From: JACPLR01 sp041649295
GTDB taxonomy: Archaea > Nanobdellota > Nanobdellia > Pacearchaeales > GW2011-AR1
Direction of reading: 5' to 3'
DNA length: 64,000 nt
Assembly (NCBI GenBank): GCA_041649295.1
Contig: JBAZNI010000001.1
Span: 186,001 to 250,000 of the forward strand
Shown here: in pieces, positions 26,464 through 33,655 of the stretch
Layout of the letters: every line of letters starts with the position of its first letter
How positions within the stretch are numbered: the first letter of the stretch is position 1
Notes under the pieces: generated by a model
What the model was told of the DNA's origin: nothing
Databases searched by the model: none
The model's input: only the letters and a program-made list of their open reading frames with translations
Translations under genes and position numbers: made by a program

Positions 26464-27171
26464 TTAATCTTGATTTAATTTTTTAATAGAGTTCTCTTCA
26501 TCATGGCTTAGTTTTCCCGGGATAATTATGCAATAAGGAGATTTTATTTTATCCTTGTCTATGTTTTCTAATAAATTATAATAAAACTTGCTTTTTACCC
26601 CAAGTCTGGAACAGACAATTACTTTTCCAAATTTGAATTCTGTCTTTTTTAATTGCCCAATAGCATCTTCAAATGCTAAACCAATATCAATTAACAATAA
26701 AGTATGCGCCCCTATTTTCTGATTGTCTTTGATTATTTCAATAAAACTATCTGGAGTAAAGTTTTTCTGCCATTTTGGAAGAGAAGTTGTTTTGCCGAAT
26801 TTATACGCCTGTAGCCCAGATTCTGCAACTGCATCAAAAACACTTCCACTGTGCAAAACCTTATATTTTACCTTTTTTTCCTTGCACATATTAATTAAAG
26901 TTATATGAGTTGTAGCAGTTAGCGGAGAACCATAAACTAACAAAGCAACATCTTTATCTTCTGCTTCTTTAATCAGTTTATCACTTTCAACCACTTCCCG
27001 ATTAGCATCTATTACTTTTATTTTCAGCTGTTTTTCAAGCTCCTTTTTTGTGTAAGGAAAATCAACAGTATAGTTTTCCAAATAAATTTTCTTCACATTT
27101 TTTAATATTTTCTTGCCATGCAGGGATATTCCTCTTGAATCTAACCCTAATCCTATTAAGTAAAATGCCAT
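26464..27171 (-). CDS. dphB: Diphthine synthase
   Basis: Methylates the modified histidine of elongation factor 2 during diphthamide synthesis. 235 residues with the tetrapyrrole-methylase fold: YLIGLGLDSRGISLHG at the N-terminus, LLVYGSPLTATTH (SAM binding), and the DphB-specific HSGSVFDAVAESGLQAYKFG. Found in archaea and eukaryotes, hence a marker of domain. Its ATG lies 1 base after the recombinase stop, so the two genes probably share one transcript. Confidence 0.96.
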   Translation of the reverse strand: MAFYLIGLGLDSRGISLHGKKILKNVKKIYLENYTVDFPYTKKELEKQLKIKVIDANREVVESDKLIKEAEDKDVALLVYGSPLTATTHITLINMCKEKKVKYKVLHSGSVFDAVAESGLQAYKFGKTTSLPKWQKNFTPDSFIEIIKDNQKIGAHTLLLIDIGLAFEDAIGQLKKTEFKFGKVIVCSRLGVKSKFYYNLLENIDKDKIKSPYCIIIPGKLSHDEENSIKKLNQD

Positions 27172-27172
27172 G

Positions 27173-27979
27173 TTATAGATTATCCAGAGGGCTTTTTATA
27201 TTTTTTATTGATGCCTGTGAAATTTGAGTGTACATTTGTGTTGTTTTAATATCAGAGTGCCCAAGAAGTTTCTGTATAATCCTTAAGTCAGTTCCTTGCT
27301 CTAAAAGGTGTGTTGCAAAAGAGTGCCTTAAAAGATGAGGATAAACTCTTTTTTTAATCCCTGCTTTTTTAGCCGAATTAATAATAATCTTTTGAATGGT
27401 TTTAATTGTTAATTTTCCTCCACGATTAGATTCAAATAAGTAATCTCCTTTGTTTAGTTCACAGTAATTCTTTAGCTCACCTTTTAATGAATCAGGAATT
27501 TTAACAAATCTGTCCTTTTTTCCTTTTGCAAGTTTAATTAGAATCAAATTTTCATCAAAGTTTAGATTTTGTAGTTTAACATTTACGATTTCACTTACTC
27601 TTAACCCACAACCATAAAGAAGTTTGATTATTAATTTGTGTTTTATATTGAGTGTATTGTCAATCATGGATTTTATTTCATTAATAGTTAGAATCTCAGG
27701 AAGACTTTTATTTCTTTTGGGGTTAGGAATCTGGTTTATATTCTTGGTTAATATAGTTTTAAAAAAGAATTTAACTGCAAAAAGGTCCTTTGAAACACTT
27801 GATGGATTTTGTTTTTCTAATTTTTCTAATACATAATCTTTTACTACTTTTTCATTTAACTCTTTATCTTTAACAAAAACAAGAAATTTTTTAACAGAAT
27901 CAAGATATCTTTTAATTGTTTTTTTAGAAAAATTCCTGAGTTTAAGTTCTTCTTCTAATTTTAACAACTTTTCTTCCAT
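27173..27979 (-). CDS. xerA: XerA-like tyrosine recombinase
   Basis: Site-specific recombinase, 268 residues. N-terminal SAM-like DNA-binding domain (5-80), catalytic domain 95-255. All catalytic residues are present: R127 (GCGLRVSE), the beta-hairpin lysine in AKGKKDR (152-155), H215-x-x-R218 (HLLRH), H241 (LLGHSD) and nucleophile Y250. The region between the second arginine box and the lysine hairpin shows no integron-integrase insertion, so by sequence it is Xer-type. TATA-like CTTTTTAAATA lies about 25 bases upstream (leaderless). It sits at the edge of the repeat-separated gene array, divergent from it, the same geometry as intI in integrons, yet it shares an operon with dphB. Confidence 0.93.
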   Translation of the reverse strand: MEEKLLKLEEELKLRNFSKKTIKRYLDSVKKFLVFVKDKELNEKVVKDYVLEKLEKQNPSSVSKDLFAVKFFFKTILTKNINQIPNPKRNKSLPEILTINEIKSMIDNTLNIKHKLIIKLLYGCGLRVSEIVNVKLQNLNFDENLILIKLAKGKKDRFVKIPDSLKGELKNYCELNKGDYLFESNRGGKLTIKTIQKIIINSAKKAGIKKRVYPHLLRHSFATHLLEQGTDLRIIQKLLGHSDIKTTQMYTQISQASIKNIKSPLDNL

Positions 27980-28018
27980 AGAACCAGTTAATCATATAGT
28001 ATTTAAAAAGTTCTCTTT

Positions 28019-28070
28019 TAACACCTAAGTGACATATACTATCTAATAAATTAGATAGTATGTTGTGTTA
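28019..28070. repeat. Nested palindrome beside the recombinase gene (candidate attI- or dif-like site)
   Basis: A perfect 12-bp-arm palindrome (28036-28061, ATACTATCTAAT-AA-ATTAGATAGTAT in two halves) is framed by TAACAC (28019-28024) and GTGTTA (28065-28070). It lies just upstream of the recombinase promoter, between it and the first array gene. The arms are long enough for two recombinase monomers. The outer TAAC/GTTA boxes resemble those of the seven array elements. Confidence 0.65.
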
Positions 28071-28158
28071 TGCTCAATTCGGGCTGGACCCCAAGTTATT
28101 TCGAATTCATTTGAAGTTTTCAAAAAGTATATAAAGTTGGTAAATCTAACATAAGAAT

Positions 28159-28500
28159 ATGAATCAAAGATTGAAATATATTTTAATTCTTGCAATTATA
28201 ATTGTTTTGGGCATTGGAATATATTTTTTATACAACCACTTTGCCTTGTCATCTGCTTCTATTACTGATATGAAGTATTGTACTTCTGGAGATGACTGCA
28301 CACCAGTAGGTTGCCGATGCAGTTGTAGTGGTTGTGGTGGATTTTCTTATGAAGATATTGTAAATAAAAAATATGTTGAGGCATGGTATTATCAACAAGG
28401 ATGCAAACCTGCCCAAGTATGTCCAGAAGTTTGCTGTATGCCCAAAACAATAGAATGTGAAGATAATTCTTGTATTGTTAAAGATTTACCAAGAGAATAA
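28159..28500 (+). CDS. Membrane-anchored cysteine-rich protein
   Basis: 113 residues. N-terminal membrane helix (8-28: YILILAIIIVLGIGIYFLY), then an outside part with 12 cysteines (CTSGDDCTPVGCRCSCSGC, then CKPAQVCPEVCC), likely disulphide-bonded. No family recognised. Own promoter: TATA-like TATATAAAG (28126-28134), about 28 bases before the ATG. The gene is bracketed by the 10-bp inverted repeat TTCGGGCTGG (28078-28087) and CCAGCCCGAA (28505-28514). First unit of the cassette-like array. Confidence 0.75.
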   Translation: MNQRLKYILILAIIIVLGIGIYFLYNHFALSSASITDMKYCTSGDDCTPVGCRCSCSGCGGFSYEDIVNKKYVEAWYYQQGCKPAQVCPEVCCMPKTIECEDNSCIVKDLPRE

Positions 28501-28826
28501 ATCGCCAGCCCGAACTCAAAATTTTTCCCTTCGGGAAAGTTGCACTAAAATTTTGTCCTAACGGAGAGCATAACAGCGATTAAGAGATTACGCTAGGTTG
28601 CACCTCGCTCCACCCATATTTATGCTTCGTAAAACATCTCTTAATCGCGATGTGTTCTATTCAATTGTCGGCATAATTATAATAATGGGTTTGTCGTCGC
28701 TGTCCTACGGACAATTAGTCAAAATCAAAGATTTTGAAATTATATAATAAATTTTTTTCCACCCCCCAGAAAAACGATTTGAAAACAAAAAGCTTTTTAT
28801 ACTATCTCTTGATTATATATGTTAAG
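28501..28826. other. Non-coding stretch holding array element B and a 3-nt-loop hairpin
   Basis: No gene seen. Contains the inverted-repeat arm CCAGCCCGAA (28505-28514), a TTCG-loop hairpin (CCC-TTCG-GGG-like, near 28528), element B (28571-28656), the hairpin CAAAATC-AAA-GATTTTG (28720-28736), and the TATA box of the next gene (about 28794-28803). The 15 bases 28712-28726 recur exactly at 34753-34767. Confidence 0.6.
28571..28656 (+). repeat. Array element B, attC-like
   Basis: TAACA (28571-28575), then a 13-bp perfect inverted repeat (GCGATTAAGAGAT 28576-28588 with ATCTCTTAATCGC 28636-28648), then TGTT (28653-28656). Inside is the small hairpin AGG-TTGCA-CCT (28595-28605). The right side has 4 extra bases (GATG) between stem and TGTT, the same asymmetry as in the other elements. 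Confidence 0.75.
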
Positions 28827-29510
28827 ATGAAACAAAAAATATTTTTTGCGGTAGCAATACTAAGTTTGCTTAGTTTAGTTGTGTTTGTTTCTGCTATTCA
28901 AAAAGAAATGAATTTTCCTGGAACAACAATAACTGGAGAATTTGTGCAACAAAATATGCAGTTTGGAAAAGGATGGAATCTTGTTCAAGGAATTTTAAAT
29001 CCTGAATGGATTCAAACAAACAGCGATAATATTAAAGCTATTTATGCTTACAATCCAACTACCGATGAATATGTAAGATTTTATCCTGAACCTGAAAACA
29101 ACAAAATTGGAGATACTAATTTTGCATGGAGTACTTGGGGAAGGTTTGGGTCTTTATGGGTTTACTCTGAAACCGATTTTAATTCTAATTACTGGAGATT
29201 TGAAGATGGAATGTTAAGCCAAACTCCTTTATTTTCTGGTTGGAACTTCATGGCTTTCACTCCAGAGATGAGCGGACAAACATTCAATCAAATAAAAGGA
29301 AATTGTAACATTGAAGATATTTATCTTTGGAATTATGCAGGTCAAGAGTGGTCGGATGAAGCATCTCCAAAAAGACAAACCTCAAATTTAGATAAGCCAA
29401 TTGATGATGATTTTGAGGGATACGGATTTATAATAAAAGTTACATCAGATTGTACTCTTGGAACAAGTGGAAGTTCAACTGTTCCAGAATTACCTAATAT
29501 ACCAAACTAA
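28827..29510 (+). CDS. Secreted protein of unknown function
   Basis: 227 residues. Signal peptide KQKIFFAVAILSLLSLVVF, cleaved near VSA. The mature part is rich in Trp, Tyr, Asn and Gly, with two similar-looking halves opening GWNLVQG and GWNFMAF. It ends in a Ser/Pro-rich tail. No family recognised. The ATG at 28827 lies about 28 bases after a TATA-like TTTTTATACTA. An upstream ATG at 28734 would add 31 implausible residues. Followed after one base by a small membrane protein gene. Confidence 0.75.
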   Translation: MKQKIFFAVAILSLLSLVVFVSAIQKEMNFPGTTITGEFVQQNMQFGKGWNLVQGILNPEWIQTNSDNIKAIYAYNPTTDEYVRFYPEPENNKIGDTNFAWSTWGRFGSLWVYSETDFNSNYWRFEDGMLSQTPLFSGWNFMAFTPEMSGQTFNQIKGNCNIEDIYLWNYAGQEWSDEASPKRQTSNLDKPIDDDFEGYGFIIKVTSDCTLGTSGSSTVPELPNIPN

Positions 29511-29511
29511 A

Positions 29512-29676
29512 ATGATAAAATCAAAAAGAGGAATGAGTGCATGGATTTGGATTTTAATAATCCTAATTATTGTAGCTGTCGGAATTGGTGCTTATTTTCT
29601 TCTAACAGGAGACTCTTCTCCAATTGCAACTGGTGGAAATTCAATACCTCAACCTCCTGCATTACCTTCTGGATAA
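29512..29676 (+). CDS. Small single-helix membrane protein (54 residues)
   Basis: Basic N-terminus (MIKSKRGMS), one membrane helix (about 10-33: WIWILIILIIVAVGIGAYFLL), then a Pro/Ser/Gly-rich outside tail ending PPALPSG. The ATG is one base after the preceding stop, so translation is probably coupled to the secreted protein. Could act as its membrane partner; that is inference. Confidence 0.7.
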   Translation: MIKSKRGMSAWIWILIILIIVAVGIGAYFLLTGDSSPIATGGNSIPQPPALPSG

Positions 29677-29696
29677 ATAAGAAATAAACAAATCGT

Positions 29697-29777
29697 TTTT
29701 TTCTCCCACCCAATAGGAGAGACGCGCGCAGGTTTTTCTTTCAGAAAAACAGATAGCAAAAATTCTTCGAATTTTTG
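29697..29777. repeat. Conserved unit end: 35-base direct repeat plus two 3-nt-loop hairpins
   Basis: Bases 29697-29731 are identical to 31983-32017 (35 of 35). They contain CCCACCC and GAGAGACGCGCGC (29717-29729). Then come GTTTTTCT-TTC-AGAAAAAC (29732-29750) and CAAAAATTC-TTC-GAATTTTTG (29757-29777). On the minus strand this is the 3' region of the TrmB gene at 29785, so the hairpins may end its transcript. The GAGAGACGCGCGC has a 13-bp inverted partner at 31631-31643. Confidence 0.8.
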
Positions 29778-29784
29778 AAGTTTA

Positions 29785-30498
29785 TTAAGGGGTTGCCTCT
29801 TTCCATAATAATTCAAAATACTTTCTATAAGAATCTGCCACTTCTTTACTTGAGATTAAAGTAGCAATCGGAGTCTCACTCCAAACAATAATTGCTGTTT
29901 TATCGTCATAAATAAAAGTAGTGGTTGGCGAAGAAAACTCGTCTTTTATATATCTAAACTTTGTATAAGCTATTTTTACCTGCTCTGTATTTCTTGAACT
30001 TTTTGATAAAATAACTCTTGCATCAATTTTCTTTTCTTTTTTCTGTTTTTGAAATATCTCAAAATCGTGTCTCATTATTTCTAAAAATCTTCCTGACGAG
30101 CCAAAAGCAACATATTCCTTATAATTTAAAATGTCTTGAAGTATTGATTTTATGCCTTTTCTGCCTCTGAAGATGTCTGATTCTTCTTTTTCTTTAGATT
30201 CTTTAAATATAGCATTTAATTCAGGCAGAATTTCTTGTATTGTCTTCTCTCTTTCTTTAATTTGATCTAAAAATCTTTCAGGAGCAACAGGCCTGAAAAC
30301 TTTTTTATTCGCCTCAATTACAAAGGTTACTAATCCTTTTTCTATCAATCTCTCCAAACTATCATAGGTCGTAGTTCTGTTAATCTGTGATTCTTTGCTT
30401 ACTTTTCCTGCTTGTCCGCTTCCTATTCTAAGTAAAGTTAGATAAACTTTAGCTTCATTTAGGTTTAAGCCTATTTTCTGCAATTTTTCTATGTCCAT
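29785..30498 (-). CDS. TrmB-family transcriptional regulator (array copy 1)
   Basis: 237 residues. Winged helix with the family pattern (IGLNLNEAKVYLTLLRIGSG, then INRTTTYDSLERLIEKGL, then KVFRPVAPERFL), coiled linker (75-105), and effector domain from FRGRKGIKSIL to YFELLWKEA. Divergent from the membrane/EF-hand operon at 30620 across a 120-base gap with an inverted repeat between the promoters, which suggests it represses both. The last codons coincide with one arm of a 13-bp inverted repeat (29788-29800). Confidence 0.87.
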   Translation of the reverse strand: MDIEKLQKIGLNLNEAKVYLTLLRIGSGQAGKVSKESQINRTTTYDSLERLIEKGLVTFVIEANKKVFRPVAPERFLDQIKEREKTIQEILPELNAIFKESKEKEESDIFRGRKGIKSILQDILNYKEYVAFGSSGRFLEIMRHDFEIFQKQKKEKKIDARVILSKSSRNTEQVKIAYTKFRYIKDEFSSPTTTFIYDDKTAIIVWSETPIATLISSKEVADSYRKYFELLWKEATP

Positions 30499-30506
30499 AA
30501 ATTAAG

Positions 30507-30553
30507 AGTATCTTACAGCTATATAAACCTTTCTAAACTGCTGTAAGGATACT
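30507..30553. promoter_or_regulatory. Operator between divergent promoters of TrmB and the EF-hand operon
   Basis: AGTATCTTACAGC (30507-30519) and GCTGTAAGGATACT (30540-30553) are inverted copies differing by one inserted G. They flank the TATA-like TATATAAACC of the minus-strand gene (start 30498). The plus-strand TATA (ATTTATATAG, about 30563) lies just beyond. Placement fits repression of both transcripts by the neighbouring TrmB protein. Confidence 0.7.
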
Positions 30554-30619
30554 TACAACAAATATTTATATAGATACCTGCTACTACTATGTTATGATAA
30601 ATAATATGGAGAAAAGAAA

Positions 30620-31054
30620 ATGAAATTTTGGAAAAGTGCGTATGATAAAGCAAAAGAAAGCGTGGAATCAGATATAATTGAAAATCCCAACGATCCTTAT
30701 TATCAAAAAGTTTCAACTGACGAGCATACAAAAAGATACCAAATTTCTGTTAGAGAAACAAGAATTATCCAAAGTAGGGTAACGGAGATGGGTTTGCTTC
30801 TTTGTTTGGGAGTAGGTATCTGGACTACTTCTTTAATTAGGGGATGTTATAACCAAGGGGTTGAGTGGGAAAGTCTGTATAAAAAAGCTCAAGTTATTGC
30901 AGATACAAATCACGATGGAAACCTTTCCTTGGATGAAAGAATAAATATGCTCAAGGATATGAAACTTTCCCCAAATATTCCTGGAGACACAAGATACCCA
31001 ACAAAAGAAGAACTTGAAAATTATATTAAATCAAGCTCGGAGAAAAGAAAATGA
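30620..31054 (+). CDS. Single-helix membrane protein with an EF-hand
   Basis: 144 residues. A charged cytoplasmic N-terminus (1-55), one membrane helix (about 57-74), then an outside or luminal part carrying a canonical 12-residue EF-hand loop at 95-106 (DTNHDGNLSLDE: D95, N97, D99, S103, E106). A single EF-hand often works as a dimer or binds calcium structurally. A GGAG ribosome-binding site precedes the ATG. The stop overlaps the next start by 4 bases (ATGA), so the two are translationally coupled. Confidence 0.75.
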   Translation: MKFWKSAYDKAKESVESDIIENPNDPYYQKVSTDEHTKRYQISVRETRIIQSRVTEMGLLLCLGVGIWTTSLIRGCYNQGVEWESLYKKAQVIADTNHDGNLSLDERINMLKDMKLSPNIPGDTRYPTKEELENYIKSSSEKRK

Positions 31055-31593
31055 TAATCGCAATCGGAAATAAATTAGAAACAATTACAGCAAGAGCAAT
31101 TTTAGAACAAAACACTGAATTAAAAGATGCTTTGGAAGGAATTAGATGGAGACAGGACAAGAAAGTTTATACCTTAAAATTAGATGAATATGTGCAACTA
31201 GGAGATTTTTACTTATGTGGTCCGTTAAGAAATTCGCCAAAGGGATTTATAGACAATCCTCTTAGAGATTTAACGTGGGAAAAGTCGCATCAAGGACAAT
31301 TATATATAGGCGATAATTTAATATGTGTTCATTCTGCTGGTAGTGCAATTTCTAGCACAGATGGACAACTTCTTTGTGCAGACGGCAGAACAGAATTAGT
31401 TTTACCAATTTATGGTGGAAATGAAGAAGTAAAAAGACAATTAGTAGGGTCTGTTATTGATTTATTTGACAAGAGATTTAGTGTTCAATTTAATGGGAAA
31501 CCACTTTATGAAAAATATATTGTTTATGGATCTTCTGTTGAGAAACAATTAGTTGAAGATATTCTAAATGGAAGAAATAGAGGCAACCCCTAA
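31051..31593 (+). CDS. Soluble protein of unknown function coupled to the EF-hand protein
   Basis: 180 residues, not recognised. Mixed alpha/beta composition, opening IIAIGNKLETITARAIL and with a glycine/serine-rich centre (CVHSAGSAISSTDGQ). No membrane segment. ATGA overlap with the preceding EF-hand gene shows a shared operon. Its last codons (RGNP) lie in the inverted-repeat arm 31579-31591, the mirror image of the end of the TrmB gene. Confidence 0.68.
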   Translation: MIIAIGNKLETITARAILEQNTELKDALEGIRWRQDKKVYTLKLDEYVQLGDFYLCGPLRNSPKGFIDNPLRDLTWEKSHQGQLYIGDNLICVHSAGSAISSTDGQLLCADGRTELVLPIYGGNEEVKRQLVGSVIDLFDKRFSVQFNGKPLYEKYIVYGSSVEKQLVEDILNGRNRGNP

Positions 31594-31643
31594 TATCTTC
31601 TTTCTTAAAAAGAAAGAAGCAAAGAATTAAGCGCGCGTCTCTC
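31579..31643. repeat. Right end of the TrmB/EF-hand module, inverted relative to its left end
   Basis: AGAGGCAACCCCT (31579-31591) is the exact reverse complement of 29788-29800. GCGCGCGTCTCTC (31631-31643) is the exact reverse complement of 29717-29729. Between them is the hairpin CTTCTTTCTT-AAA-AAGAAAGAAG (31597-31619). The order box-hairpin-box is the same at both ends, so the 1.9-kb module 29717-31643 has terminal inverted repeats that include the stop regions of both outer genes. Confidence 0.8.
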
Positions 31644-31762
31644 TAATACATAGCCCACCCAAAAAATATTATTTCAAAATCATAAACACGGCATTCTCAA
31701 AAACTTTGATTTTTTGCCTTCGGCATCGTTGCACTAAAAATCAATTTTTACTTCGTAAAAAG

Positions 31763-31927
31763 AAACTAACAGGGCTTAAAGGGTTTCGTTCGGTTGCACC
31801 CTTTCGACCCATATTTTTTCCATCTCTGAGAATTTTTCAGCTCTGTTTCGGTTTTGTGGGTTGCCTCAAAACCTCACGAGGAAAAATTCTCGAGGGAAAA
31901 AACATCGTTAAATCGCGTTGTTAGTTT
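31763..31927 (+). repeat. Array element C, attC-like
   Basis: Ends are a perfect 9-bp inverted repeat: AAACTAACA (31763-31771) and TGTTAGTTT (31919-31927). Near the left end is CGG-TTGCA-CC(C) (31791-31801). The right end reads TTAAATCGCGTTGTTAG, close to the consensus of the other elements. The enlarged centre holds GAGAATTTTTC / GAAAAATTCTC (31827-31837 and 31881-31891). Confidence 0.78.
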
Positions 31928-31982
31928 CAATTTTTGAGAATGTCTACAAGTTAGAGTGAAAACAAAAAGAAAGGAAATAATA

Positions 31983-32036
31983 TTTTTTCTCCCACCCAAT
32001 AGGAGAGACGCGCGCAGTTTTCTTTACAAGAAAACT
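31983..32036. repeat. Second copy of the 35-base unit-end repeat with hairpin
   Basis: 31983-32017 equals 29697-29731 in all 35 positions. The following hairpin AGTTTTCTT-TAC-AAGAAAACT (32016-32036) has the same place and loop size as the first copy but a different stem sequence. So the hairpin shape is kept while bases change. It lies downstream of the minus-strand gene at 32076. Confidence 0.8.
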
Positions 32037-32075
32037 AGATAGTCTTTTTCTTCAAAAAAGAAAATTTATAGAAGT

Positions 32076-32816
32076 TTATCCGTAGATTTCCTGAACTGTT
32101 TTATCAAGATAATCTGTTGTAAGTTTTTCTCCAACTTTCATCATCTTTTCCATAGCTCTGAACATGCCTCCAATAGATTGTCCAGCTTCGCCATCTGCCA
32201 TTAAAGCACTTGACATTTCTTGGAATAAATTTTTAACATTTTCTTGAGCTTTTGCAGAGTAATCTCTAAATGAATCTGCTGTAGGAAATCTTTCTCTTAT
32301 AATCGCATATCTTGTTGCTTTTTGAGTAGCTTTTTCTAAACCTTCTGTTTCTGCGACTTCAGATAATCTTTTTAAAATTCTGTCATTTTCTTGAGCATAC
32401 TCAAAAACTTTTTCATAGGCTCTTTTAAGGTTAGTCATGGCACTTTCATCAATATCAAAATCTTCGCTTTCTCTCATCTCATTAAATTGAGTGCCCATTT
32501 TTGCTCTCAATTCATCAGAAGTCATATATTGATTTCTTGCCTGTTCTGTAACTGTTTGTCTTAATTGTTCGGGGTTATCAAATTGTGCCCTTATCTGTTG
32601 TAGAACTTCTGCTCGATATTCTGATAACATCTCTTCTTTTTCATCTGGTTCTACATCTCCAAGAGATGTTGCAATAGACTCAATCATAGAATTACCCAAA
32701 TCTTCAACAAATTCACCAACCATCGCTTTGTATTGAGGTTCAGATGAAAATTGCTGATACAATTCATCTGCTCTTTGTTCAACAAGAGCTTCTCTTAATT
32801 GTGTTTCTAATGACAT
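32076..32816 (-). CDS. All-helical soluble protein of unknown function
   Basis: 246 residues, predicted almost entirely helical and acidic, with heptad-like patterns (e.g. ELYQQFSSEPQYKAMVGEF and AYEKVFEYAQENDRILKRL). No membrane segment, no known motif. ATG at 32816 has GGAG upstream (CTTAAGGAGAATT). It occupies its own unit between elements C and D. Base composition is less AT-rich than the chromosomal neighbours, with many Gln, Glu and Arg codons. Confidence 0.7.
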   Translation of the reverse strand: MSLETQLREALVEQRADELYQQFSSEPQYKAMVGEFVEDLGNSMIESIATSLGDVEPDEKEEMLSEYRAEVLQQIRAQFDNPEQLRQTVTEQARNQYMTSDELRAKMGTQFNEMRESEDFDIDESAMTNLKRAYEKVFEYAQENDRILKRLSEVAETEGLEKATQKATRYAIIRERFPTADSFRDYSAKAQENVKNLFQEMSSALMADGEAGQSIGGMFRAMEKMMKVGEKLTTDYLDKTVQEIYG

Positions 32817-33165
32817 TTTAATTCTCCTTAAGATTAGAGTAAATCAATACTTTATAAGTTTTTCGGTTCTTTTACTACTTTGAAGTTAATATTAAATACG
32901 CCCGAATTCTGAACTTAAAATCCTTCGGATTTTGCCACTCTGCGCTTTCGCTTTGATAAAGCTCAGGAGACATAACAGAAATTTACAGGTTCAAAGGTTG
33001 CGCCTTTTCAGCCCAATTTTGCATTTTTTCAATATAACTTTCAGAGATGCTATTGCAAACTTCTGTAAATGTCGGATGTTCAACGAAATTTTTTGCTGAG
33101 GCAAAAAACTCTGCGCGAGATTAATTTTAGTTATACCTTCCCCACCCAAGACGGCAACAATAGAA
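32817..33165. other. Non-coding stretch with element D and an inverted arm
   Basis: No gene supported. Promoter of the 32076 gene near 32850 (TTTATAAG on the plus strand), element D (32973-33080), and the arms GAGATTAATTTTAG (33117-33130) and GACGGCAACA (33150-33159), whose reverse complements lie after the next gene at 33642-33655 and 33616-33625. Confidence 0.6.
32973..33080 (+). repeat. Array element D, attC-like
   Basis: TAACA (32973-32977), stem ATTTACAG (32981-32988) with CTGTAAAT (33063-33070), then TGTT (33077-33080). The right spacer (GTCGGA) is longer than the left (GAA), as in the other elements. Internal hairpin AAAGG-TTGCG-CCTTT (32993-33007). Confidence 0.75.
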
Positions 33166-33655
33166 TTATTTTGTGTATTTTCCAAAACCACTCTCTCGTC
33201 TTATAGCTTCGTCGCAAATTCCCACAGATTGCCCAACTAATTCTTCTAATTTCTCTCTCGCTGGAAAATCTTTTGCTAATCCAACCGAGGTTAAGAAAAA
33301 TCCTGCATCGGGATTTGATGCGTAAGCCCTACCACTAATATAATCAACAGGAGCAAAACTTCCCTCTTGATATAATCCAATATGCAATTGTGGTAGTGCT
33401 TCCTGAATTTGTGCAAATTCTCCTCTTAATCTTTGAACGGTTGGATTATCTATATCTTCTCCTTCCATTTCGAGATACATATGTAATGTTGGGAATTTGC
33501 TTCCTTTTTGTCCACCTTCAAGTCCTTCAATTACAGTATCTCTTAAAATTTCGAGTACTCTTTCTTGTGGTACTTTCATACCACTTTGTGATTAAGACAC
33601 ATTTATAAAAGTTTTTGTTGCCGTCCCCCCCCTAAATTAGTCTAAAATTAATCTC
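33117..33655. repeat. Inverted arms bracketing the gene at 33166-33579
   Basis: Left arm 33117-33159 and right arm 33616-33655 share two perfect inverted matches in mirrored order: 14 bp (GAGATTAATTTTAG / CTAAAATTAATCTC) and 10 bp (GACGGCAACA / TGTTGCCGTC). The sequence differs from the arms of the other units. Confidence 0.75.
33166..33579 (-). CDS. Soluble protein of unknown function (137 residues)
   Basis: Not recognised. Helical start (VPQERVLEILRDTVIEGLE), middle with beta character (HIGLYQEGSFAPVDYISGRA), helical C-terminus with one cysteine (GQSVGICDEAIRRESGFGK). No membrane segment. The only gene between elements D and E and enclosed by 10- and 14-bp inverted repeats, so it behaves like one cassette. 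TATA-like TTTATAAAA on the complementary strand near 33605 gives a leaderless start at 33579. Confidence 0.65.
   Translation of the reverse strand: MKVPQERVLEILRDTVIEGLEGGQKGSKFPTLHMYLEMEGEDIDNPTVQRLRGEFAQIQEALPQLHIGLYQEGSFAPVDYISGRAYASNPDAGFFLTSVGLAKDFPAREKLEELVGQSVGICDEAIRRESGFGKYTK

Larger units (their letters stand above)
31594..32075. other. 482-base non-coding stretch between two array units
   Basis: No gene supported; a 72-codon open frame on the plus strand inside element C is not coding-like. Contents in order: module end (to 31643), outer arms ATTCTCAAAAA (31693-31703) and TTTTTGAGAAT (31931-31941) enclosing element C (31763-31927), and the 35-base repeat plus hairpin (31983-32036). 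Confidence 0.6.

Noticed and set aside
27173..27979. Recombinase as a canonical integron integrase (IntI)
   Set aside because: The stretch between the first catalytic arginine box and the HLLRH motif is of Xer length and shows no IntI-specific insertion; it also shares an operon with dphB. Called XerA-like instead.
28100..28125. Second tRNA gene suggested by a TTCGAATTC string
   Set aside because: No acceptor or anticodon stem can be formed around it.
28734..28826. Upstream start at 28734 for the secreted protein
   Set aside because: It lies before the TATA box and would bury the signal peptide 31 residues in.
31706..31924. 72-codon plus-strand frame inside element C, and similar frames at 33008-33191 and 34351-34569 on the minus strand
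   Set aside because: They run through hairpin-rich repeat elements, have no ribosome-binding site or promoter, and read as low-complexity or Phe/Leu/Ser-rich chance translations.
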